From positions 1,054,001-1,118,000 of the forward strand of contig NZ_CP073015.1 of the NCBI RefSeq assembly GCF_018080005.1: DNA of 64,000 nt, in the 5' to 3' direction. A model generated the notes under the pieces. It was not told where the DNA came from. It searched no databases and saw only the letters and a program-made list of their open reading frames with translations. The stretch is from Flavobacterium sp. CS20 (GTDB lineage: Bacteria > Bacteroidota > Bacteroidia > Flavobacteriales > Flavobacteriaceae). The position numbers and the translations under genes were made by a program. Below are positions 1 to 8,587 of the stretch, piece after piece. Positions within the stretch are counted from its first letter, which is position 1, and every line of letters begins with the position of its first letter.

Positions 1-1
1 T

Positions 2-832
2 AACCTCCCTGTAGCAGAAGAAAAGGTTGCTCTATTTGAAAATTCAACTACAAGAATAATTGAAGAAACATTTGAAAAACTTCAACCAATCAATAATAAG
101 GCAGCAATACAAGATGACAATTCTGATAAGTGGTATGTAAGTGGACAAAGAATGCTTCAGGACAAAGATGCTTTTTCTGTGAATCCAGAAGTGCAAGACA
201 TTGATTTTGACTCGTTCTTAGCAACTATTGTGTCAAGAAGCATAATTGACGGATTAGGTGAAACATTTTTAAGAAAAACATCACAATCATATTTGCTAAA
301 GCCTGATGAATTATTTAAAGCAATTGACAATCTAGCAGTTGACGAGAATTATCTGATTGTTACGTTTGGACTTAACTTTGATTACTTCATTAACCATCTA
401 AAAATTAATGATTTATCAACGACTGAATACAAGAAAATCCAAATTCATTCTTTTAATGGCTCTCATTTAGTGCGTCAGTCTTTGTTTGTGTTAAGAAAGA
501 GTGACTTGCCAAGTATTTCAACAAAACCAATTGATGAAACAATAATTACAAAGTATTCTTTAAAAAAGATTAGTCAATCATTAAACCTGTTCTCTTCCGT
601 TATAGATATGAACAATACTAGTGATGATGTTTTCATAGAATACAAAGAGCATAAATCAGACGATGAATTAAGAAAATCAGTTCTTTTGTCAATAATCATA
701 TCGACAGAACTTAAATGGAAAAAGAATATTAAGGTAATTGAGCTTCGACAATTTTCAGAGTATAGACAGAAAGGAATAGCAAATAAATTAGACGATGTAA
801 AACCAATTGACGATGAGAAACCCAGCAGCTAA
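2..832 (+). CDS. hypothetical protein, 5' truncated by window edge
   Basis: The reading frame is open from the first bases of the window, so the true start lies to the left; an internal ATG at 152 is probably not the start. At least 277 residues are visible. The protein is hydrophilic, has no signal peptide or membrane segment in the visible part, and ends in an acidic, lysine-rich tail (DDEKPSS). I recognise no family. It is the cargo of the leftmost partly visible cassette: its stop codon overlaps the start of the closing attC. Function unknown; coding status is well supported by length and by its placement against attC. Confidence 0.75.
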   Translation, partial: NLPVAEEKVALFENSTTRIIEETFEKLQPINNKAAIQDDNSDKWYVSGQRMLQDKDAFSVNPEVQDIDFDSFLATIVSRSIIDGLGETFLRKTSQSYLLKPDELFKAIDNLAVDENYLIVTFGLNFDYFINHLKINDLSTTEYKKIQIHSFNGSHLVRQSLFVLRKSDLPSISTKPIDETIITKYSLKKISQSLNLFSSVIDMNNTSDDVFIEYKEHKSDDELRKSVLLSIIISTELKWKKNIKVIELRQFSEYRQKGIANKLDDVKPIDDEKPSS

Positions 833-957
833 CAGCGTGTATGTGCAATAGCGGGTGAAGTGGTAAATCGAAGGTCTGTGCTTCTAAGAAACTTTGTGCT
901 AAACGGACAGGAAAGTGCATCTAATCCGCTACTGCACATACACGCGGAACGTTGGTA
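826..957 (+). other. attC site (cassette 1)
   Basis: Imperfect palindrome. The left arm has GCTAAC followed by GTGTATGTGCA, and the right arm has TGCACATACAC before the G|TTGGTAG junction at 951/952. The stop codon of the upstream gene lies inside the left core. Confidence 0.8.
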
Positions 958-1444
958 GCAACTACTCCATAATATTTTTAAAATTATAGGCTCACCCATT
1001 TTTTGATAAAGTAAGTTGAAGGATTTTTTTTGGTGGAATTTTTCTAAATCCTAAATGATAGGCATATCACGATGATTGATAACGAATAAAATCTTATCAC
1101 GACGAGAAAATCACAATACGCAACAATAGGCTGATTTGCAATAAAATAGTGAATAAAGAAAACGACAAACGATGCTAAATCAAAAATTAAAGCTAAACGT
1201 CAGCGAAATTTTATAACATCGAAATTATGGGAAATTTGAAACGTGAGTATGAAAAAAAATGGGTGCGAAAGGCTTGGGCATTTTCAGCAAATGTTCTCGC
1301 CTACTCCACCGCTACTACCAACAATGTGTATCATTAATAGCTGTGTTTGGGCAAAATTTTAAGGTTTGTGATTTTTTTCTATCTTTACCAATAAAAACGA
1401 AAATGTGTTGACTTTTTGCACGCCACTAATGATACACTCGCCCG
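952..1444 (+). repeat. gene-less repeated cassette R, copy 1
   Basis: First of nine near-identical cassettes of 492-495 bp. It begins TTGGTAGCAAC just after a G|TT junction and ends in its own attC (left core CTACCAAC, arms ATGTGTATCATTA and TAATGATACAC, closing CGCCCG|TT). The start TTGGTAG is the reverse complement of CTACCAA, so it is a self-consistent cassette. No reading frame is conserved between copies: a 36-codon frame beginning ATGGGAAATTTG here is broken by a stop, frameshift or start loss in other copies. The middle carries two TTATCACGA direct repeats, and one overlaps the inverted pair TTATCA/TGATAA. A promoter-like TATCTTTA lies in the attC loop (about 1380), pointing to the next cassette. 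This copy is followed by R2. Confidence 0.85.
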
Positions 1445-1938
1445 TTGGTAGCAACTACTCCATAATATTTTTAAAATTATAGGCTCACCCATTTTTTGAT
1501 TAAATAAGTTGAATGGATTTTTTTCGGTGGAATTTTTCAAAATCCTAAATGATAGGCTTATCACGATGATTGATAACGAATAAAATCTCATCACGACGAG
1601 AAAATCACAATCCGAAACAATAGGCTGATTTGCAATAAAATAGCGAATAAAGAAAACGACAAACGATGCTAAATCAAAAACTATGGCTAAGCGTCAACGA
1701 AATGTTATAACATCAAAATTATGGGAAATTTGAAACCTGGGAAAGAAAAAAAATAGGTGCGAGAGGTTTGGGCGTTTTCAGCAAATGTTCTCGCCTACTC
1801 GACCGCTACTACCAACAATGTGTATCATTAATGGCTGTGTTTGGGCAGAATTTTAGGGTTTGAATTTTTTTTCTATCTTTACCAATAAAAACGAAAATGT
1901 GTTGACTTTTTGCACGCCACTAATGATACACTCGCCCG
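1445..1938 (+). repeat. gene-less repeated cassette R, copy 2
   Basis: Tandem neighbour of R1. The small frame starting ATGGGAAATTTG is closed after 11 codons by TAG in this copy, which argues that R is non-coding. It is followed by the three-gene cassette starting TTAGCACAC. Confidence 0.85.
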
Positions 1939-2020
1939 TTAGCACACATTAAAACCAACAAACACATTGTATTTACAATAATTTTTCGTAGTTTCAGCAT
2001 TGAATCAAAAAATAAATATT

Positions 2021-2203
2021 ATGAACAAGTATGAATTATGGGAGCAAAAAGTTAATTGCGAAATCCCAAACAAGGAAAATCCATTTGACGAAGCTGGTTT
2101 ACAGCACAACCAATTAATGGCAATTATCGAAGAAAAAGGTAATCCTAAAATGTCTTTGGATGAAGTTTATGAACTTTGCGACAGTGTGCTGTATGAAAAA
2201 TAA
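2021..2203 (+). CDS. small hypothetical protein, first gene of cassette 3
   Basis: A 60-residue, soluble, acidic protein beginning MNKYELWEQK. ATG 2021 is preferred over an upstream TTG at 2000. The cassette starts at 1939, so there is an 82-bp leader containing a TATTTAC element that could serve as a -7 box. Its stop overlaps the ATG of the next gene by 11 bases, so the two are probably translationally coupled. No family recognised. Because the partner carries a glycine-rich hydrophobic C-terminus, this small cytoplasmic protein could be a chaperone, immunity or regulatory partner; that is inference only. Confidence 0.65.
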   Translation: MNKYELWEQKVNCEIPNKENPFDEAGLQHNQLMAIIEEKGNPKMSLDEVYELCDSVLYEK

Positions 2204-2696
2204 AGAAGAATTAATACCTAATTACTCTTCAAAACAATTCGCCACACCAATAGTAAATCTTGACAGTCAAAGAGAGTATGAAAACTTTATTAATTCTCTT
2301 GACTTAGATAATCAGCTTAAAAGGTATTTATTTGAACTTTTTGATATTATGTTTAAATATGATGCAAAAAATCTATGTGATATAATAGGCGAAATAAAAC
2401 GATTTGAATCAAATTTATTAAAAAATCACAAACCAAAAGATGTAGAAAATGTCCTGATTACTTCTTCGGTAGGTCGTTACTCCTTAGCTTATTGGGATGA
2501 CCGTTATGATCAAGGAGATATTTCAGCTAAAGCATTTTGGAAGAAATTTTTTACTGGCGTTGCGGATGCAGTAGGAGCCACTGCTGGAGCAATTACTGGT
2601 TCTGCTACAGTTGTTGGTGGAATTGCTGGTGGTGTCGTTGGTGCAATTGGAGCAAGTTCAGGGTTTGCTAGTGTATGGGATGTTTTTGCAAACTAA
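2193..2696 (+). CDS. protein with glycine/alanine-rich hydrophobic C-terminus (bacteriocin-like tail)
   Basis: 167 residues from ATG 2193; the frame is open back to 2160, but the later ATG gives a normal overlap with the upstream gene. Residues 1-120 are polar. Residues 121-158 form a Gly/Ala/Val-rich stretch with repeated small-xxx-small spacing (GVADAVGATAGAITG, then VGGIAGGVVGAIGAS), like glycine-zipper membrane segments and the ends of class II bacteriocin-like peptides. No signal peptide or lipobox. It resembles in architecture, but not obviously in sequence, the C-termini of the proteins at 21,683 and 39,316 in the same array. A membrane-inserting toxin or a membrane-associated sensor are both possible; function unknown. 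Confidence 0.6.
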   Translation: MKNKEELIPNYSSKQFATPIVNLDSQREYENFINSLDLDNQLKRYLFELFDIMFKYDAKNLCDIIGEIKRFESNLLKNHKPKDVENVLITSSVGRYSLAYWDDRYDQGDISAKAFWKKFFTGVADAVGATAGAITGSATVVGGIAGGVVGAIGASSGFASVWDVFAN

Positions 2697-2706
2697 GGAG
2701 AACATT

Positions 2707-3180
2707 ATGAAAGTAATATTTTTTACATTTTTTATATTTTTTACTTTTTCAGTTTCTGCACAGATAGACCCTGTTTGGTATAATTTGTTAATACCACACG
2801 ATAAGGCTGAAACAATAAAAGATATGTTAGAAAAGGAAGGTGTTGATTTATCAATTGACACCTTACCTTATTTAATATTAGATTACAAGAATGACAAATT
2901 TTTTCTAACTAAAAAGACTGAAAAGTCAAATATCAGGGCATTCAAGATTCTAAAAACCACAGCGGATTTTTATGTTGTTTGTAGTGATAATGTAGATTTA
3001 TGTGATTGTAAAGCCAATACATTCATTTATAAAAAATCAAACGACAAACTACAACGGATTCAAAGACCTTTTAGCTTCTCTTTAAAGAGAAATATAATCA
3101 AAAGATTAGATGATATGGAATTAGATAAGCCTGAAGGTTATGAAGACTTATCTTTTTGTGAAATACTTGAAGGTCTATAA
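2707..3180 (+). CDS. secreted protein of unknown function
   Basis: 157 residues from ATG 2707, ten bases after the stop of the previous gene. An N-terminal signal peptide (hydrophobic, Phe-rich, ending SVSAQ) indicates export. The mature part is about 140 residues with a Cys cluster (VDLCDCKANTF) near residues 98-104 that may form a disulphide. Third gene of a cassette with the glycine-rich protein, so it may act outside the cytoplasm together with it. No family recognised. Confidence 0.65.
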   Translation: MKVIFFTFFIFFTFSVSAQIDPVWYNLLIPHDKAETIKDMLEKEGVDLSIDTLPYLILDYKNDKFFLTKKTEKSNIRAFKILKTTADFYVVCSDNVDLCDCKANTFIYKKSNDKLQRIQRPFSFSLKRNIIKRLDDMELDKPEGYEDLSFCEILEGL

Positions 3181-3192
3181 CTGAAGTCAAAC

Positions 3193-3328
3193 GTGTGCTA
3201 ACAGCGCATAACAAAAATGGCGAAATTTGTGATTGAATCGAAAATTTTGGTATTTTTAGAAACTTAAAGTTAACCGAAAAGATTGCGCATTTTAGCTCGC
3301 CACTTTCGCTATGCGCGAGACGTTGGTA
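3193..3328 (+). other. attC site (cassette 3)
   Basis: Left core GTGTGCTAAC pairs with the cassette start TTAGCACAC at 1939. The inner arms GCGCATA and TATGCGCG flank a loop, and the G|TT junction is at 3322/3323. Confidence 0.8.
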
Positions 3329-3816
3329 GCAACTACTCCATAATATTTTTAAAATTATAGGCTCACCCATTTTTTGATAAAGTAAGATGTAGGATTTTTT
3401 TCGGTGGAATTTTTCTAAATCCTAAATGATAGGCTTATCACGATGATTGATAACGAGTAAAATCTTATCACGACGAGAAAATCACAATCCGAAACAAAAG
3501 GCTGATTTGCAAATAAAATAGCGATTAATGAAAACGACAAACGATGCTAAATCAAAAATTAAAGCTAAATGTCAACGAAATGTTATAACATCAAAATTAT
3601 GGGAAATTTGAAACGTGAGTATGAAAAAAAATGGGTGCGAGAGGCTTGGGCATTTTCAGCAAATGTTCTCGCCTACTCCACCGCTACTACCAACAATGTG
3701 TATCATTAATAGCTGTGTTTGGGCAAAATTTTAAGGTTTGAGATTTTTTTCTATCTTTACCAATTAAAACGAAAATGTGTTGACTTTTTGCACGCCACTA
3801 ATGATACACTCGCCCG
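3323..3816 (+). repeat. gene-less repeated cassette R, copy 3
   Basis: Full-length copy, start TTGGTAGC, closing attC ending CGCCCG|TT. It lies directly upstream of the DUF3825/helicase cassette, which starts TTAGTGGC. Confidence 0.85.
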
Positions 3817-3859
3817 TTAGTGGCAAGCATAAAAAACACGAAACATAAACAGTAATAAT

Positions 3860-4696
3860 ATGAAATTATCAGACTTCGCTCTCATAACACACTATGAAGA
3901 CAGACTCGGAACCTTGGCTGAGAAGGCATCAAATGAACCTTGGGAGTTTTCAGAAGAACATAAATACTATGACGACAGACCATATGCAATATTGAGAAGG
4001 TATGTTGAATATACCTTTACAAAATTATGGGATGAAAATAAAATCAAGTACACAAACAACAAAAAGTACGCTTCTTTTAATACAGGTTTAGTTTCAGACC
4101 ATTTGGAAGATATATATGCTTTTTTTGAAAAACACAACACGCAAAATAGATATGTTCTGAAAGGTTTTTTTTGGGAAAGTGAAGATGCTATTTCAACTAA
4201 CTTTGACCACGACCTACCACATACAGCAAACTATTTTGAAGTTCCAGGCGATTTACTATACGACCCAAATAGAAAACTAATGCCAAGATATGACCATATT
4301 ATAAGGGACAACAAAGAAAGGTGGATTAGAAACTTGGGGCAAATGTCAGACAAGGAAATCCGTCAAACACTTATGGGTGCTATACCCGAAATCGAAAAAA
4401 TGGTTAGGAATAATTATAAGATTGCTATACCTCAATTTCGCTTCGATGAATTTAGGGGCAACAGAATTCAGCTTCTTTTACCATTGCAAATTGAAAGAAA
4501 TGGAAAAATTGACTTACTAGCTTTAGTCGTAGACAAGGTAAAAAAAGTAACAATAGATGAAGAAACCCAAGAAGAACAGGAAACTCAAGAAGAGCAAGAC
4601 AAAACATACATTGCTACAACTTGTCTAGAATTGCCAATGGCTTACACGAACGCTAGGCTGATTGTTAAACCTTCAAGTGATTGGTTAAAGCCTTAA
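3860..4696 (+). CDS. DUF3825-like protein
   Basis: 278 residues, 43 bp into its cassette. The N-terminal two thirds look like the DUF3825 domain: a block with KLWDEN near residue 57, then FNTGLVSDHLEDIYAFF near residues 73-89 and YDPNRKLMPRYDHII near 135-149. A short low-complexity stretch of repeated EEQETQ near residues 236-246 precedes the C-terminus. No signal peptide, so cytoplasmic. DUF3825 has no established biochemical activity that I know of. The next gene, a PIF1-like helicase, begins 3 bp after the stop (TAATATATG), so the two are an operon and probably one functional unit. Family call is from memory of the domain pattern. Confidence 0.6.
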   Translation: MKLSDFALITHYEDRLGTLAEKASNEPWEFSEEHKYYDDRPYAILRRYVEYTFTKLWDENKIKYTNNKKYASFNTGLVSDHLEDIYAFFEKHNTQNRYVLKGFFWESEDAISTNFDHDLPHTANYFEVPGDLLYDPNRKLMPRYDHIIRDNKERWIRNLGQMSDKEIRQTLMGAIPEIEKMVRNNYKIAIPQFRFDEFRGNRIQLLLPLQIERNGKIDLLALVVDKVKKVTIDEETQEEQETQEEQDKTYIATTCLELPMAYTNARLIVKPSSDWLKP

Positions 4697-4699
4697 TAT

Positions 4700-6628
4700 A
4701 TGCCTACAATAATTGACAACATAGAATTAGACGAAACGAATGTTGAGTTCAATTATGCTTCCGACTTTGTAAAGCATACCGACAGACTTGTCTACTTAAC
4801 AGGAAAAGCAGGAACGGGTAAGACCACGTTCCTAAAATATCTGCGAGAAACAACAACAAAGAATACTGTAATTCTTGCACCGACAGGGGTAGCTGCTATA
4901 AATGCAGGTGGGCAAACTATACACTCATTTTTTCAGATTAGACCAAGCGTCTATGTTCCAAACGATAAAAGATTAAGAACAAGAGCAGACATTGGAGATG
5001 AAGATAAAAGCACCATTTACGAGCATTTCAAATACTTCAAAGAAAGACTAGAAATAATAAGGGGTTTAGAACTCCTAATCATTGATGAAATCTCAATGGT
5101 CAGATGCGATTTAATTGATGTTGTTGATAGACTATTACGGGTTTTTAGAAGAAGAGAAAATGAACCTTTTGGTGGTGTTCAAGTAGTTCTAATTGGTGAC
5201 ACATTTCAGTTACCTCCAATTGCCGACTTTGAGCAATGGAATTTACTTCAACCATATTATAAAAGTCCATTTTTCTTTAGCTCAAAAGTTATCGAACAGA
5301 ATAAACCTGTTTACATTGAACTAAAAAAGATTTACAGACAAAACGAACAAGAATTTATTGACCTTCTAAATCGGGTTCGAATAAATCAAGTAACCGCCAA
5401 CGAATTTAAATTACTTAATTCAAAGTATAACCCTACATTCACACCTAATGGTCAAGCAAATTATATCACACTTGCAACTCATAACAAACTAGTCGATAGT
5501 ACGAACCTCACAAAACTAGCTGAACTAACAACAGAACTAAAACTATTTGAAGCCACTGTCAGCGGACTTTTTCCAGACAATATAATGCCAACAGACAGAA
5601 TTTTGCAGCTTAAAGAAGGTGCTCAAATTATGTTTATAAAGAATGATAAGGCAAAGAGATACTACAATGGAAAAATTGCCAAAATCAGCAAAATAGAAGA
5701 AAATAAAATCATCGTTGAATTTTCAGAAGGGAATGAAATAACAGTAGAAAAACAAGAGTGGAATAATATAAAATATACTTGGAACGAAAAGGAAAAGAAG
5801 ATTGAAGAAGAAGTAATAGGGACATTTACACAATTCCCTATAAAACTTGCTTGGGCAATTACAGTTCATAAAAGCCAAGGACTTACTTTTGAAAAGGTTA
5901 TTGCTGACTTAGGAGCCGCATTTGCTTCAGGACAGGTTTATGTTGCATTAAGCAGATGTACTTCATTTAGTGGATTAGTCTTGAAAACTCAAATCGGACA
6001 AAATGCGATTAAGACAGACCCCCAAGTTTTACAATTCGCACAAAATGAAACACCAAGTACATTAATTGTTCAAGAATTGAATTCGGGTAAAGCAGACTTT
6101 TATTACAGGAAAGTTCGAGATGAAATTCATTCTCTGAATTTTGAAGAAGCGTACAATAATTTCATAAAAGCACTCAAATTTAGAAATGATATTGAAACAG
6201 ACCAGTTTAAAAAATATTTTATAGTTACAGCTAAACGACTTGGTTCATTTAGACAAAAATTTCCTGAGCTAATTGCTGAAAAAGAGACATTAAAACAGGA
6301 AAAGAAAGAATTGGAGCTTACAGTTTCAGAACTTGAGAATGAGAAAGCAACTCAACAAACGAAAATCAATGAACAAAACAAATCAATAAAACTCTTACTT
6401 GACAAAACTAAAGAGCTTGAAAAGTTCAATGAAAAATTAAAGTCTGAAATAACAACTTTGAACAAGAATAAATTAGATGCTGAAAAATCAATCCAACAGC
6501 ATCAAAAAACTATTCAAGAACATAAAAAGACAATATCAGAACTCGAAGCAACGAAAAGAAACAATGAACAAGAAATAGAACGATTAAGAAACTTAAAATG
6601 GCACCAAAAACTATTCGGACAGAAATAA
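4700..6628 (+). CDS. PIF1-like DNA helicase with C-terminal coiled coil
   Basis: 642 residues. Superfamily 1 helicase motifs are clear: Walker A GKAGTGKTT (35-43), motif Ia APTGVAA (60-66), Walker B LLIIDEISM (125-133), motif III GDTFQLPP (166-173), and a C-terminal VHKSQG/VYVALSRC module (about 390-430) typical of PIF1/RecD2 proteins. Residues 500-635 are strongly heptad-like and charged, predicting a long coiled coil that ordinary PIF1 proteins lack. The expected activity is ATP-dependent unwinding of DNA or removal of bound protein. Co-cassette with a DUF3825-like protein, which suggests a two-gene nucleic-acid-directed system, possibly defensive; the defence role is inference. Confidence 0.85.
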   Translation: MPTIIDNIELDETNVEFNYASDFVKHTDRLVYLTGKAGTGKTTFLKYLRETTTKNTVILAPTGVAAINAGGQTIHSFFQIRPSVYVPNDKRLRTRADIGDEDKSTIYEHFKYFKERLEIIRGLELLIIDEISMVRCDLIDVVDRLLRVFRRRENEPFGGVQVVLIGDTFQLPPIADFEQWNLLQPYYKSPFFFSSKVIEQNKPVYIELKKIYRQNEQEFIDLLNRVRINQVTANEFKLLNSKYNPTFTPNGQANYITLATHNKLVDSTNLTKLAELTTELKLFEATVSGLFPDNIMPTDRILQLKEGAQIMFIKNDKAKRYYNGKIAKISKIEENKIIVEFSEGNEITVEKQEWNNIKYTWNEKEKKIEEEVIGTFTQFPIKLAWAITVHKSQGLTFEKVIADLGAAFASGQVYVALSRCTSFSGLVLKTQIGQNAIKTDPQVLQFAQNETPSTLIVQELNSGKADFYYRKVRDEIHSLNFEEAYNNFIKALKFRNDIETDQFKKYFIVTAKRLGSFRQKFPELIAEKETLKQEKKELELTVSELENEKATQQTKINEQNKSIKLLLDKTKELEKFNEKLKSEITTLNKNKLDAEKSIQQHQKTIQEHKKTISELEATKRNNEQEIERLRNLKWHQKLFGQK

Positions 6629-6632
6629 TGCC

Positions 6633-6767
6633 AGCCACTAACAGCACCTACACGCAAGTGGCGGTTCAGTGGTTAAATCAAGCTTTGTGCTTCTACCCAA
6701 GTTTGTGCTCGGTTGACAGTATATCGCTCCGAAATCGCCACCTGCGTGTAGTCGCAAAACGTTGGTA
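6633..6767 (+). other. attC site (cassette 4)
   Basis: Left core GCCACTAAC matches the cassette start TTAGTGGC. Inner arms CTACACGC and GCGTGTAG; junction at 6761/6762. Confidence 0.8.
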
Positions 6768-7255
6768 GCAACTACTCCATAATATTTTTAAAATTATAGG
6801 CTCACCCATTTTTTGATAAAGTAAGATGTAGGATTTTTTTCGGTGGAATTTTTCTAAATCCTAAATGATAGGCTTATCACGATGATTGATAACGAATAAA
6901 ATCTCATCACGACGAGAAAATCACAATCCGCAACAAAAGGCTGATTTGCAATAAAATAGCGAATAAAGAAAACGACAAACGATGCTAAATCAAAAACTAT
7001 GGCTAAGCGTCAACGAAATGTTATAACATCGAAATTATGGGAAATTTAAAACGTGAGTATGAAAAAAAATGGGTGCGAGAGGTTTGGGCATTTTTCTGCA
7101 AAAGTACTCGCCTACTCCACCGCTACTACCAACAATGTGTATCATTAATGGCTGTGTTTGGGCAAAATTTTAAGGTTTGTGATTTTTTTCTATCTTTACC
7201 AATAAAAACGAAAATGTGTTGCCTTTTTGCACGCCACTAATGATACATTCGCCCG
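6762..7255 (+). repeat. gene-less repeated cassette R, copy 4
   Basis: Full-length copy. A one-base difference in the TTTTTCTGC run alters the small frame present in other copies. It precedes the SMI1/KNR4 cassette, which starts TTGTGCAAC. Confidence 0.85.
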
Positions 7256-7282
7256 TTGTGCAACATTTAAGAAAACCCGTAC

Positions 7283-7774
7283 ATGACATTAAACATGACT
7301 GAATTTTGGGATTCAAATTATTACGATAATCCGCCTTTGACCGATAAAATGATTCAGCAAGCGGAAACTGTATTAGGATTAAAACTGCCTGATTCTTTTC
7401 TTGATTTGCTTAAAATTCAAAACGGTGGATACACAAAAGGATTTGCCTTCCCAATGACAACAAAGACTACATGGGCGGATAATCATGTGCCATTGACTGA
7501 ATTGTTCGGAATTGTTTTGGACAAAGAATCGGATTCTGCACATAATATTATGCAATCTGACTATATGACTCAAGAGTGGGGATTGCCTGAAAAGCAAGTT
7601 TTATTGACTGGAGATGGTCATTGGTGGATTACTCTTGATTATCGAAAGAGTGATAAACCTTCAGTTAGGTGGATTGATTGTGAATGTGGAGAGGATATTC
7701 ATATTGCAGATTCTTTTGAGGACTTCTTAAATGGACTTGTAAGCGAAGATGAATTCGCAGATAATATGATTTAA
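7283..7774 (+). CDS. SMI1/KNR4 family protein (immunity-type)
   Basis: 163 residues from ATG 7283; ATG 7295 is an alternative. The SMI1/KNR4 pattern is visible: EAVLGLKLPDSFLDLLKIQNGG-type block near residues 29-49 (here QAETVLGLKLP, then LLKIQNGG) and a C-terminal FEDFLNGL near 147-154. Members are cytoplasmic and frequently act as immunity proteins that neutralise nuclease or other polymorphic toxins. No cognate toxin is seen in this cassette, so it may be an orphan immunity gene guarding against neighbours' toxins. It is followed 12 bp later by a small lipoprotein gene. Confidence 0.75.
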   Translation: MTLNMTEFWDSNYYDNPPLTDKMIQQAETVLGLKLPDSFLDLLKIQNGGYTKGFAFPMTTKTTWADNHVPLTELFGIVLDKESDSAHNIMQSDYMTQEWGLPEKQVLLTGDGHWWITLDYRKSDKPSVRWIDCECGEDIHIADSFEDFLNGLVSEDEFADNMI

Positions 7775-7786
7775 AATTATAATTAA

Positions 7787-8152
7787 ATGAAAGTAATAGG
7801 ATTTATAATATTTGTGGTCGTTTTTTTCTGTTCTTGTCAAAGCGACATAAAAGCAAAATTTGAAATAACGAATGAAACAGAAATATTGATTGATTCTATT
7901 AATATAAAATCGTTTGACCACAACGATAACCCGAATTGGATAAAACTTAAATCTGGACAAAATCAGCTCTATTGGTTAGATATGACTAATTTGCCAAAAG
8001 TTGATGGGGATTATTTGTTGACTTACAGAGATTCAGTACTTAAAACTGTTAGATTTGGTTATTTTACAAACGGATTTCCATTGGAAAAAGTGACCAACAT
8101 AAAAATTAAAAAAGATACTGTGATTATTGACCAAATCTATGATGACTATTAG
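7787..8152 (+). CDS. small lipoprotein of unknown function
   Basis: 121 residues. The N-terminus is a hydrophobic signal with a lipobox ending in FFCSC at about residue 17, followed by QSD, so a lipid-anchored periplasmic or surface protein is expected. The mature domain is short, beta-rich in appearance (KFEITNETEIL) and unrecognised. Second gene of the SMI1/KNR4 cassette. Its TAG stop lies 8 bp before the attC left core. Confidence 0.65.
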   Translation: MKVIGFIIFVVVFFCSCQSDIKAKFEITNETEILIDSINIKSFDHNDNPNWIKLKSGQNQLYWLDMTNLPKVDGDYLLTYRDSVLKTVRFGYFTNGFPLEKVTNIKIKKDTVIIDQIYDDY

Positions 8153-8159
8153 ATAAAAC

Positions 8160-8292
8160 GTTGCACAACAATGTATAAAAATAATAGCCGAGATAGTAGT
8201 AAATCCAAGGGTTGTAGCCCGCTTCAACTTTCTTGTAACTTGACAGGAAAATGCCACGCAGTCGGCTACTATTCTTATACTAAACGTTACCT
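8160..8292 (+). other. attC site (cassette 5)
   Basis: Left core GTTGCACAAC matches the cassette start TTGTGCAAC. Inner arms TGTATAA and TTATAC; junction at 8286/8287, after which the IS110 element begins 8 bases on. Confidence 0.8.
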
Positions 8293-8294
8293 AC

Positions 8295-8587
8295 CATTCC
8301 CCATATCAAGAAACTCGATTAATTTCTATTGCTAACGATGCCGATAAAATATTGGTTATTATTTTTGTAATGATCCTTTGTAAGACCGATTTTTCAAATG
8401 GTGCTTGAGATAGAGCCCGTGCGCTCATTCTGGTTGAAATGTAAAAAAGCCCCGACTCTTCTCAGGGCTTTGTTGATAATTTCAGTGGTGGCTACGATAA
8501 TTCGCAGACCCCGTTCAGAATAATTTTCAATACAAAAATACATTTCCTTAGGATCTTTTTTGTTTAATACTTAAATATTTTTCAATT
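8295..8587 (+). ncRNA. candidate IS110 bridge-RNA region (left end)
   Basis: The non-coding stretch between the element's left end and the transposase start is highly conserved in all three copies. It contains a strong stem, AAAGCCC ... GGGCTTT, around 8448-8471. IS110-subgroup elements are known to express a guide (bridge) RNA from a long left end. That this stretch does so is inferred from position and structure only. Confidence 0.45.

Noticed and set aside
7037..7240. 67-codon frame in R4 (and similar frames at 43,989 and 45,889) beginning MGNLK
   Set aside because: The frame is not conserved: other R copies have a stop after 11 codons, a lost ATG, or shifts. It also runs through the attC palindrome. 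Treated as non-coding.
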